In this document: positions 1 through 5,843 of the stretch, in pieces
Layout: each line of letters begins with the position of its first letter
How positions within the stretch are numbered: position 1 is the first letter of the stretch
NCBI GenBank assembly: GCA_947478535.1
Contig: CANJXD010000219.1
Coordinates: forward strand, 1-8,882
From: Acetobacteraceae bacterium
GTDB lineage: Bacteria; Pseudomonadota; Alphaproteobacteria; Acetobacterales; Acetobacteraceae
Reading direction: 5' to 3'
DNA: 8,882 nucleotides
Translations under genes and position numbers: made by a program
Notes under the pieces: model-generated
What the model was told of the DNA's origin: nothing
Databases searched by the model: none
The model's input: only the letters and a program-made list of their open reading frames with translations

Positions 1-1
1 G

Positions 2-76
2 AGCGACAGTTTCACGGCGCTATTAAACCGCGGCGGCGCCTTCACGGCGCTGGCGCAGCGCCAGCTCGGCGCGTGA
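2..76 (+). CDS. C-terminal end of an unidentified protein, possibly an ABC exporter (partial)
   Basis: An open frame enters from the left edge and stops at TGA 74-76, giving 24 residues that end in ...RGGAFTALAQRQLGA. A tail of the form 'LL-x-RGGAF-x-x-LA-x-RQL' is common at the extreme C-terminus of ABC exporter ATPase subunits, where it follows the H-loop region, so that is the best guess. No catalytic motif lies inside the window, so the identity is inferred from the tail alone. The 11-bp sequence TTCACGGCGCT occurs twice (11-21 and 41-51) because FTAL is encoded twice with the same codons. The stop codon directly abuts the stop of a minus-strand reading frame (77-79), so two coding ends converge with no spacer. 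Confidence 0.35.
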   Translation, partial: SDSFTALLNRGGAFTALAQRQLGA

Positions 77-135
77 TCAGGACCGCAGGAATTCCAGCAT
101 GTCCTGGTTCAGCTGCTGCTTGTGCGTGTCCGCCA

Positions 136-421
136 GCCGATGGTGCGGGCGCGGGCCTCGGCCAGGGCAAATGGGGTCACCCTCGCCGGCGACGCCGCCG
201 GGATAGGCGTCCCCCTCATCGAGGAACAGGAACCGCGCCGTCATCGAGCGCAGCCCGACCGCGCTGTTGGCCCCGCTTAGCACCAGGATGCCGCCGGGGA
301 ATTCCTTCGACAGCATGGTGTTTCCGCTGTCGCGTGCGCGGGCCGGCGCGACCCGTTCCCGCAGGGCGGGCGTCTCCTCCAGCAGCGGGTCGATGCGCTG
401 GCGGCTGAACCGCTTGGCCAT
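136..421 (-). pseudogene. Phage terminase large subunit (GpA family), internal fragment with frameshift
   Basis: Read from 421 downward, the frame gives MAKRFSRQRIDPLLEETPAL, then SRDSGNT-like and KEFPGGILVLSGANSAVG segments, then LFLDEGDAYP and GEGDP. This is the characteristic ATPase core of GpA-type large terminases, the motor that packages DNA into proheads; the DE of LFLDE is the Walker B pair. Intact members are about 600 or more residues, so only about 95 remain, with neither end. After GEGDPI the homology continues in another frame as ALAEARARTIG, which one extra A in the run at 169-171 explains. The usual DEVDAYP reads DEGDAYP. Homology stops near 136; the original frame then runs to TGA 77-79 ending in LNQDMLEFLRS, which does not look like terminase. 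This is a dead remnant. A Nu1-like small-terminase remnant lies on the same strand at 1855-2436. Confidence 0.85.
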
Positions 422-657
422 CCGGATATTCAGGGCAGCGGGACCCGGAAAACCTAGCTGCGCTTGACCAGCCCATCGGTGACAACGCGCCGCTCGGCAT
501 GATCGTGAAGACAGGGAAACAGCACCCCAGTCCGACGCCGCTCGTGACGAAGTTCGTCGCCACGCTTCACGCCGGAGGTAAAGCGCGTTGCTACAGACCC
601 ACACCCTTGCGACGCGGCGGACTCTGGGCGAAAATACCGACAAGGCGCAGCCGGCCA
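422..657. other. Stretch without a recognisable gene
   Basis: Between the terminase scrap and the stop of the solute-binding protein no frame gives a recognisable family. One minus-strand frame is open from roughly 615 to a TAG near 448 and ends in ...RRVVTDGLVKRS, which has a plausible protein-like composition, but I cannot assign it and it has no clear start. No terminator hairpin or repeat is evident. Confidence 0.4.
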
Positions 658-1629
658 CTATTGGGGCGTCAGGCCTGCTGCCGCGGCGACGGAGTTCCAG
701 ATCGCCATCTCCGCCACCTTCTCACGCATATACGCCTCGCCTCCAGTGCGGTCGGGCGTGTAGCCTAGCTCGGCCAGGCGGCCTGCGATCGCAGGATTGA
801 AGATTGCCTCGGCAAACGCCGCGTGCAGCCGGTCAATCAGCGGTCGCGGCACGCCGACCGGCGCGAAAAGACCCCATTCCGAACCGGATGGGAAACCGGC
901 GTAGCCCTGCTCCTCGAAGGTCGGAACGTCCGGCAGCGCTGCATTGCGCCGCGGGCCGGTGACGCCGATCGCCAGAAGCTCGCCAGTCTGCACGAACGGC
1001 TTGCCGATGCTCGCCCCGTTGATGGTGAGTGTGATGTGACCGGTGATCGTGTCAGTGATCGGCATCATGCCACTGCGATAGAGGACGTGCTCCATGTCGA
1101 TGCCCGCGCGCCGCTTCAGGAGCTCGCCGAGCAGATAGGCGCCGGTGCTGCCGGTGCCGTAGCTGACGCTGCCTGGGCGCGCCTTCGCCTTCTCGATCAG
1201 CTCCACCAGGTTGCGCGCGCCGAAGTTGCGGTTGCCGTACAGAACAAACGACCCGTAAGCGGCGCGGATTACCGGCGTCACATCCGTCATGGGATCATAC
1301 GGCAGATTGGAGCGCGAGACCTTGTTGATGTGCACGCTGGAATCGCCGAATAGCAACGTGTAGCCGTCGGCTGGTGACCGCACCACGTACTCTGTGCCGA
1401 TGACCCCTTCGGCGCCAGCGCGATTCTCGACGATGATGGTGCCACCCAGCAGCTCGGCGGCCTTCGGCGCGATCAGCCTTACCAGGATATCGGTGCCGCC
1501 GCCGGGGGCGATGGGAACTACCACGCGGATCGGCCTGCTTGGATAGGATGGCTGGGCCAACGCTGGCCCTACCCGCGGCCCTGCTACGGCGCCAAGCAGC
1601 CCGCCGGCTACGACATGCCTTCGCTTCAT
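658..1629 (-). CDS. Bug/TctC-family periplasmic solute-binding protein
   Basis: A 323-residue protein of the tripartite-tricarboxylate-transporter (TTT) solute-binding family, normally about 320-330 residues, so full length. Residues 1-25 form a signal peptide with a double arginine (MKRRHVVAGG), a hydrophobic stretch and a likely cleavage after PALA. Family landmarks follow in order: PIRVVVPIAPGGGTDILVR (32-50), VENRAGAEGVIG (67-78), DGYTLLFG (88-95), YDPMTDVTPV (111-120), SYGTGSTG (156-163), PDVPTFEEQGY (233-243) and EWGLFAPVGVPRPLIDRL (251-268). Such proteins bind carboxylates or related small organic anions in the periplasm and pass them to a TctA/TctB membrane pair. No TctA or TctB is nearby, so this is an orphan, as most Bug proteins are. 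The ATG at 1629 is chosen over an upstream frame extension to 1746 because GGAAGGGG lies 7 bases before it and the signal peptide starts there. The ligand is unknown. Confidence 0.9.
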   Translation of the reverse strand: MKRRHVVAGGLLGAVAGPRVGPALAQPSYPSRPIRVVVPIAPGGGTDILVRLIAPKAAELLGGTIIVENRAGAEGVIGTEYVVRSPADGYTLLFGDSSVHINKVSRSNLPYDPMTDVTPVIRAAYGSFVLYGNRNFGARNLVELIEKAKARPGSVSYGTGSTGAYLLGELLKRRAGIDMEHVLYRSGMMPITDTITGHITLTINGASIGKPFVQTGELLAIGVTGPRRNAALPDVPTFEEQGYAGFPSGSEWGLFAPVGVPRPLIDRLHAAFAEAIFNPAIAGRLAELGYTPDRTGGEAYMREKVAEMAIWNSVAAAAGLTPQ

Positions 1630-1660
1630 AGCGTGACCCCTTCCAATGAGCGGAGCGGTC

Positions 1661-1688
1661 ATCATACATGCCATGCGGGTGCCGTCAC
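1661..1688 (-). promoter_or_regulatory. Possible sigma-70-type promoter of the solute-binding protein gene
   Basis: On the minus strand TATGAT (1666-1661) matches the -10 consensus at 5 of 6 bases. GTGACG (1688-1683), 16 bases upstream, matches the -35 consensus at 4 of 6. Transcription would begin near 1654, about 25 bases before the ATG at 1629, leaving room for the ribosome-binding site. The match is by eye only, and the -35 box is weak in a GC-rich background. Confidence 0.3.
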
Positions 1689-1854
1689 CGGCGATGATGC
1701 GGGTCTTCGCACGCCGGCCGCACCCCCGACGCCAGCGTCTGCTCATCCCCCCGCGTCGTACGCGTCACGCAGTTCTTTGGCGCCCAGACATTCGCCATGC
1801 GAACCAGCAGGAGTATCGAGACCTTCTGCGTGGACCAGCGCATCGCTCGTCTGA

Positions 1855-2436
1855 TCACGGCAGTGGAGACCGGTCCCCTCCCAGGCCTGCTGGATCGAAG
1901 CGATCGGCCGCCGCCGTCAGCAGGTCGTTGATGTGGCTCTGCAGGATGGTCTGCAGCAGATGCGGGTCGACGCTGATCTCGGCGGCGATCAGGCCGGAGA
2001 GGCGGGCCGGCCAGTTCGGCAGCGCGTCGCCCATGGTGCTGCCGATCTCATCGAGCGCGGCATTGGCCTCGGTGACGTCGAGCAGGCGGCGCTTGGTCTC
2101 GTCCAGCGAGAGCCGCTGCGCCTCCACCTTCAGGGCAAGCTGCGCCACCTTCAGCCGGGCGAAGGGCGTGCCCTCGGCGCCGGCGCCATTGGCCAGCGGC
2201 GAGCGCGAGGGATCGGCGGTCTCGGTCAGGCGGCGGCGGGTCTTGTCGATATCCCATTGGCCGTCCGGCTCGCGGGTAATCCGGCCGGCGTCGACGAGCA
2301 CCGGATTCACGAAGCCGAATTCGGCGATGGACGCCGCGATCTGCGCGACCTGGGACGGCGCGTGCGTGCGGGCATTCTCGGCATACGGGACCAGCCCCGC
2401 CACCGGCAGGCTGCTCACCACGAGATCAAGCTGCAT
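1855..2436 (-). CDS. Chimeric ParB-like N-terminus fused to Nu1-like terminase small subunit
   Basis: A 193-residue reading frame built from two phage genes. Residues 1-50 (MQLDLVVSSLPVAGLVPYAE..., then NARTHAPSQVAQIAASI and EFGFVNPVLVDA) are the beginning of a phage ParB/Srx-fold nuclease-like domain, cut before its GHGR motif. From residue 51 (GRITREPDGQWDIDK...) to the end it matches the terminase small-subunit/Nu1 type, which recognises packaging sites: the end of the helix-turn-helix, a middle part with basic and acidic runs (ALKVEAQRLSLDETKRRL), and the C-terminal region NWPARLSGLIAAE...LLQTILQSHINDLL. The first part of the Nu1 DNA-binding helix-turn-helix is missing. The start is set by GGAGGT eight bases before ATG 2436. 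It overlaps the tail of the preceding fragment by 11 bases. It is open and could be expressed, but both domains are incomplete, so it is probably non-functional. Confidence 0.7.
   Translation of the reverse strand: MQLDLVVSSLPVAGLVPYAENARTHAPSQVAQIAASIAEFGFVNPVLVDAGRITREPDGQWDIDKTRRRLTETADPSRSPLANGAGAEGTPFARLKVAQLALKVEAQRLSLDETKRRLLDVTEANAALDEIGSTMGDALPNWPARLSGLIAAEISVDPHLLQTILQSHINDLLTAAADRFDPAGLGGDRSPLP
2287..2382 (-). repeat. Direct repeat copy 1 (ParB-domain segment)
   Basis: A 96-bp segment aligned without gaps to 4043-4138, with about 11 mismatches (roughly 89% identity). Both encode AENARTH(A/S)PSQVAQIA and the following SIAEFGFVNPVLVDA on the minus strand. The copies are in the same orientation and flank the MFS carrier gene. 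The match ends at the point where this copy switches to Nu1-like sequence. Confidence 0.85.
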
Positions 2437-2545
2437 CGGCGGTGACCTCCATCCGCGCCGCGGCAACGGCGCGGTAATCGCGTCCATCGTCCGCCAGCGT
2501 CATCGGCGGGTCGGGATGCAGCATCCGCCAGTGCCACGCGCGGGG
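2426..2545 (-). pseudogene. C-terminal scrap of an unidentified phage gene upstream of the ParB-like start
   Basis: A minus-strand frame ends at TGA 2428-2426 with WHWRMLHPDPPMTLADDGRD and then YRAVAAARMEVTADAA. The composition, the stop 11 bases inside the next gene and the GGAGGT inside its last codons are typical of tightly packed phage genes, so this looks like the true end of the gene that preceded the ParB-like gene. I do not recognise the family. The sequence loses coding character near 2550-2590, where the promoter-side sequence of the MFS gene begins, so the rest of the gene is gone. Confidence 0.45.
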
Positions 2546-2619
2546 GCGTGTCAGGGCTTGCCGCGCGCGCCGCGGCGGCGTCAGATAAGCTTGGCCGGTC
2601 ACCGGCTGGAGAATGCGCC

Positions 2620-3900
2620 ATGCTTGCCTCGGTGCTCGCCCCGCGTCTCGCCCGCCACGGCATCCACTATGCGTGGGTGATGGTGGCGCTGACCTTCCTG
2701 GTCTCGATCTGCACCTCGGCCGCGGTCAGCCTGCCGGGTGTGCTCATCCTGCCGATGTCGCGCGAGCTCGGCTGGGGCCGCGGCGAGGTCTCCGGCGCCA
2801 TGGGGCTGATGTTCCTGCTGTTCGCGGTGACCGCGCCCTTCGCCGGGGCGCTGCTACTGCGCTACGGGCTGCGGCGGATGGTGGTCACCGGCACCGCGCT
2901 CGCCACGTTGTGCGTGCTGGGCGTGACCCGCACCACCGAGCCCTGGCATGTCTGGCTGGCCCTGGGCGTGCTGGGCCTGGCCGCGGGGATGATGGCGCTG
3001 GTGCTGTCGGCCACGGTCGTAAACCGCTGGTTCCAGGAACGGCGGGGGCTCGCCATGGGCATCCTGACGGCGGCCTTCGCGGCGGGGCAGCTCAGCTTCC
3101 TGCCGGCGGCGGCGGCGCTGGCGGAATCGCAGGGCTGGCGCGTCGCGGTGGCACCCGCCGTGGCCGGGCTCGGGCTCTGCGCGCTGCTCTATGTTCTGTT
3201 CGCGCGCGACTGGCCGGCGGACCTCGGGCTCGCGCCCTTCGGCGGGGTGGCGGTGGTACGGCCGGCGACGCCGCCGGCGGGCAACGCCGTGGCGTTCAGC
3301 CTTGGCGTCCTGGCCGAGGCCTCGGCGACGCGCGCGTTCTGGATCCTGGCCGGAACCTTCTTCATCTGCGGCCTGTCCTCGACCGGCATCGTCAGCCAGC
3401 ACTTCATCCCGTTCTGTGCGGACAACGGCGTCGGCGCGGTGACTGCGGCGTCGATCCTGGCGCTGATGGGCGTGTTCAACTTCGTGGGCACGGTCGGGTC
3501 CGGCTGGCTGACCGACCGCTACGACAACCGGATGCTCCTCGCGTGGTATTACGCGCTGCGCGGTATGTCTCTGGTCTGGCTGCCCTTCGGCAATTTCGAC
3601 ATGTTCGCGCTGACGCTCTGGGCCGTGTTCTTCGGGCTCGACTTCGTCGCCACGGTGCCGCCCACGGCGCGGCTCACGGCGCAGCATTTCGGGCCGGAGA
3701 AGGCGGCGGTGGTGTTCGGCTGGATCTTCGCGGCGCACCAGCTCGGCTCCGCCACCTCGGCGCTGTTCGCCGGCATCTGGCGCGACGCCGTAGCGACCTA
3801 CCTGCCGGCTTTCGTCACGGTGGGGCTGGCCAGCATCCTGGCCGCCGTGGTGGTGCTGGCGCTGCGGAACACGCGCGCGGCCCCGCCACGGCCCGCCTGA
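2620..3900 (+). CDS. MFS transporter, monocarboxylate/oxalate-formate porter type
   Basis: A 426-residue inner-membrane carrier of normal length with about 12 predicted transmembrane helices: roughly 16-40, 60-80, 86-102, 109-133, 145-167, 173-195, then a central loop, 239-262, 273-297, 304-323, 327-348, 362-385 and 394-415. The loop after helix 4 carries NRWFQERRGLAMGI, typical of the monocarboxylate porter/oxalate-formate antiporter branch. The MFS motif A equivalent GWLTDRYDNR (295-304) sits between helices 8 and 9. Such carriers move small mono- or dicarboxylates. The ATG at 2620 is preferred over the in-frame upstream start at 2548 because GGAG lies 8 bases before it and the extra 24 residues are alanine/arginine-rich with no helix. 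It is read against the surrounding phage remnants and is bracketed by two direct repeats. No defect is visible. The substrate is unknown; organic anion uptake is an inference from family and neighbours. Confidence 0.9.
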   Translation: MLASVLAPRLARHGIHYAWVMVALTFLVSICTSAAVSLPGVLILPMSRELGWGRGEVSGAMGLMFLLFAVTAPFAGALLLRYGLRRMVVTGTALATLCVLGVTRTTEPWHVWLALGVLGLAAGMMALVLSATVVNRWFQERRGLAMGILTAAFAAGQLSFLPAAAALAESQGWRVAVAPAVAGLGLCALLYVLFARDWPADLGLAPFGGVAVVRPATPPAGNAVAFSLGVLAEASATRAFWILAGTFFICGLSSTGIVSQHFIPFCADNGVGAVTAASILALMGVFNFVGTVGSGWLTDRYDNRMLLAWYYALRGMSLVWLPFGNFDMFALTLWAVFFGLDFVATVPPTARLTAQHFGPEKAAVVFGWIFAAHQLGSATSALFAGIWRDAVATYLPAFVTVGLASILAAVVVLALRNTRAAPPRPA

Positions 3901-4408
3901 GCGGTCTCAGGGCCCGGGGCCGTAGAGCCAGGGCACGCGCCTGTGCCGGGGAGAGGTGGCCGAGCCACAGCACCGGTACCGAGGCGAGGCCCCGCTGCTT
4001 TGCTGCCATGACGCGGCCATGGCCGGCGATCAGCACGCCCTGGGCATCGACCAGCACCGGATTCACGAAGCCGAACTCGGCGATGGAGGCCGCGATCTGC
4101 GCCACCTGGGACGGGGAGTGGGTCCGGGCGTTTTCGGCGCACTCGGTGCCGCGATGGACGCCCTTCGCCCGGCTGCGGAGCTTCATCAGCTCGGACCAGA
4201 TCTCCGCCTTGTGCGTCGGGGCCTTGTTGCCTGCGACGCTACTGAGGAACAGGCCGAATTCGTCGATCTGGAACAGCCGCGCGGGGTGCTGCTCCAGGGC
4301 GGACATCATGCCCCGACCGGAAGCGAGGCTTTCGCCACCGAGGTAGCGCTCTAGCTTCGCGAGATCGAAGCAACGCCGGCGCGCCTCCATGGTGCGGTCA
4401 TCACTCAA
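3815..4408 (-). pseudogene. Chimeric frame: DUF3987-like phage replication protein fragment fused to ParB-like domain
   Basis: The open frame runs from about 4408 to TGA near 3815, but only 4351-3923 is recognisable. Residues about 21-89 (YLGGESLASGRG, ALEQHPARLFQIDEFGLFL, HKAEIWSELMKLRSR, HRGTE) match the ATPase part of DUF3987-type phage/plasmid primase-helicase proteins, with IDEFG in the Walker B position. At residue 90-91 the sequence jumps into a ParB-like domain (AENARTHSPSQVAQIA...GVLIAGHGRVMAAKQRGL...LGHLSPAQARAL), which retains the GHGR motif missing from the other copy. The ParB start is cut at the same alanine-glutamate where the repeat ends. After residue about 162 the frame becomes arginine/proline-rich and merely antisense to the MFS gene end; in another frame VPWLYGPGP stops at 3909-3907. 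Parent proteins are several hundred residues, so this is a deletion product rather than a working gene. Start choice is uncertain (TTG 4408, ATG 4390). Confidence 0.7.
4043..4138 (-). repeat. Direct repeat copy 2 (ParB-domain segment)
   Basis: Partner of 2287-2382, same orientation, about 89% identical over 96 bp. One end (4138) coincides with the fusion point to DUF3987-like sequence. At the other end this copy continues into the normal ParB-like sequence with GHGR, whereas copy 1 diverges into Nu1. Offset between the copies is 1756 bp. Confidence 0.85.
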
Positions 4409-4487
4409 ACCTCGCGCTGATGATTTCGGTATATTGGCCGACCGGCCGCACCTGGAGGGCGCGGGGCTGGCGAAGCGTCTTCTGATG
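4401..4487 (-). other. Possible C-terminal end of an unidentified gene
   Basis: A minus-strand frame ends at TGA 4403-4401 with LRQPRALQVRPVGQYTEIIS then ARFE. The composition and the stop lying just ahead of the next frame resemble a genuine gene end, but I cannot name the family and there is no start. It meets the plus-strand BRO scrap near 4488, so a junction is likely there. Confidence 0.2.
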
Positions 4488-4490
4488 CTG

Positions 4491-4600
4491 CATGGCCTCG
4501 CCTACTCGCTCATCCTGACCAGCCGAAAGGAGGCGGCGCGTCGGTTCAAGAAGTGGGTTACGGCCGAGGTGCTGCCCGCGACGCGCCGCAATAGCGACGA
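4491..4600 (+). pseudogene. BRO-family phage antirepressor fragment
   Basis: In the frame through 4497-4589 the product reads LAYSLILTSRKEAARRFKKW followed by VTAEVLPATRR. This is the highly conserved end of the BRO-N domain (usual form: S-ESGLY-x-LI-x-x-SRK-x-EA-x-x-F-x-x-WV-x-x-EVLP-x-IR), found in phage antirepressors and regulators that bind DNA or relieve repression. Only about 31 residues survive of a domain of about 100 and a protein of 200 or more. Sequence before LAYS and after LPATRR does not match. The frame stays open to TGA 4854-4856, but that part looks like non-coding read-through. Unlike the other phage scraps it lies on the plus strand, as early regulatory genes often do relative to late genes. 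Confidence 0.7.
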
Positions 4601-4860
4601 CATGGTGGCAGTGGTGGGGGTGACGCGCTCGCGGCCATTCGGGAGTTCGTCGACCATACCAGTCGTTGCCCGCATCGCGGCGCGTAGGGCGGCCCAACCG
4701 CTGGCATGGTCTCGGATCGGGCTGGTGCAATCGGCCAAGATGTCCAGGCGGCAGGTCGCTGAGCCGTCAAGCCGGTCGGCTGCAGCCCGGCCCTGGCGCG
4801 CGGTCATCGAGGCCGCGAGAAGACGCGCGCGGAGGTGCTGGGCGATAGGCGCGTGAACAT
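4601..4860. other. Stretch without a recognisable gene between phage scrap and ABC operon
   Basis: No family can be named. A minus-strand frame (about 4800-4600) includes RLDILADCTSPIRDHASGWA and VDELPNGR, with protein-like composition. A short plus-strand frame near 4817-4860 reads EKTRAEVLGDRRVN. Both may be further deletion scraps. The left border of the operon sequence is at about 4861, where an in-frame TAG (4846-4848) precedes the first recognisable ATPase residues. Confidence 0.35.
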
Positions 4861-5082
4861 GGCTGGGACGCGCACCGCAAGACCGTGGTCTTCGTCACCC
4901 ACAGCCTGACCGAGGCGGTCTACCTCTGCGACGAGGTGGTGGTGCTGAGCGGCCGCCCCGGCCGCATCCTGGAGCGGATCGAGATCGACCTGCCGCGCCC
5001 CCGGACCTGGGAGGTGATGGCCGGCGAATCCTTCGGCCGGCTGCGGGAGAAGATCTGGAGCCTGATCCGGGTGCAGGCATGA
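4861..5082 (+). pseudogene. ABC importer ATPase (SsuB/TauB type), 5'-truncated
   Basis: Only the last 72 or so residues remain: WDAHRKTVVFVTHSLTEAVY, then LCDEVVVLSGRPGRI, then a C-terminal tail ending IRVQA. FVTHS carries the H-loop histidine, and VVVLS-x-RPGRI is typical of nitrate/sulfonate/taurine-type ATPases, which are about 250-270 residues and energise uptake at the cytoplasmic face. Walker A, Q-loop, signature (LSGGQ) and Walker B are all absent, and the frame is closed by TAG at 4846-4848, so the gene cannot make an active ATPase. A GTG at 4885 would give 65 residues without function. Its TGA overlaps the permease ATG (ATGA at 5079-5082), the normal coupling of such operons. The break lies just where phage-like scraps begin, so a deletion or rearrangement removed the 5' part, and probably an upstream binding-protein gene as well. 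Confidence 0.85.
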
Positions 5083-5843
5083 CGGCCGTCACCCTGCGCT
5101 GGGTGGTGCTGGCGGCCATCGTGCTGCTGTGGGAAGCGGCGCCGCGGCTCGGCTGGGTGCCGCCGGTGATCCTGGCCGCGCCGAGTGCCACGCTGGTGGC
5201 GGGCTTCGAGGATGCGGGCGTCTTCGCGCGCGCGCTGCTGTTCACGCTGGGCGAGATCGCCGCCGCGCTCACCATCGCCTATGGGCTGGGCGGCCTGGCA
5301 GGGGTGGTCATCGGCGCCTCGCCGCTGCTGCGCCGGGCGCTGCTGCCGCTGGTCTCCTCGGTCTACGCGATTCCCTTCGTGGTCATGTATCCCGTGATGA
5401 CCGCCTGGCTCGGCATCGGGCCGGCGAGCAAGGTGTGGTTCGCCGGCTTCTACGGCTTCTTCCCCGTCGTGCTTTCGGTCGCCGCCGGCGTACAGCTGGT
5501 GGACCGCAACCTGGTGCTGATGGCGCGCGCGGCCGGCGCGAACCGCACCCAGATGGCATTCGAGGTGCTGCTGCCCGCGGCGCTGCCGGCCATCATCTCC
5601 GGCCTGCGAATCGGCGGCGCGCTGACGACCATCGGCGTCGTCGTGGCGGAGATGCTGGCCGCGACCGATGGCATCGGTTTCCTCATCACCCAGAACCGCA
5701 CCATGTTCCGCACGCCCGAAGTCTATTTCGGCATCCTGCTCGTGCTGCTGCTCGCCGGCACGCTCGACACACTGATCGGGCGGCTGGAACGCCGGGCCGC
5801 GCGCTGGCGGCCGCTGCGCGAAGGAGAACGCTACAATGCCTAG
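5079..5843 (+). CDS. ABC transporter permease (SsuC/TauC type)
   Basis: A 254-residue integral membrane protein of usual family length. It has an N-terminal helix (about 8-22), core helices near 61-80, 88-107, 120-138, 180-193 and 214-235, and the cytoplasmic EAA coupling loop at 148-170 (MARAAGANRTQMAFEVLLPA, then ALP), where the permease docks on its ATPase. The family imports small anionic or aromatic compounds such as nitrate, sulfonates, taurine, phthalate or pyrimidine precursors, so the substrate is open. The start at 5079 overlaps the ATPase stop (ATGA), implying translational coupling. The 3' end overlaps the lyase gene by 8 bases. The gene itself shows no defect, but its ATPase partner here is truncated and no binding protein is in view, so it would need partners from elsewhere in the genome to work. 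Confidence 0.92.
   Translation: MTAVTLRWVVLAAIVLLWEAAPRLGWVPPVILAAPSATLVAGFEDAGVFARALLFTLGEIAAALTIAYGLGGLAGVVIGASPLLRRALLPLVSSVYAIPFVVMYPVMTAWLGIGPASKVWFAGFYGFFPVVLSVAAGVQLVDRNLVLMARAAGANRTQMAFEVLLPAALPAIISGLRIGGALTTIGVVVAEMLAATDGIGFLITQNRTMFRTPEVYFGILLVLLLAGTLDTLIGRLERRAARWRPLREGERYNA

Noticed and set aside
1646..2680. A 344-codon plus-strand open frame opposite the Nu1 chimera
   Set aside because: Ser/Arg-rich composition, antisense to the ParB-Nu1 coding frame, no recognisable domain.
3901..3925. Terminator after the MFS gene (GGCCCGGGGCC)
   Set aside because: The palindrome is short with no usable loop and no T-run follows, so it does not qualify as an intrinsic terminator.
2613..4346. 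A 577-codon plus-strand open frame overlapping the MFS gene
   Set aside because: It is Arg/Gly/Ala-rich and out of phase with the clear 12-helix carrier; its 3' part is antisense to the phage chimera. No family features.
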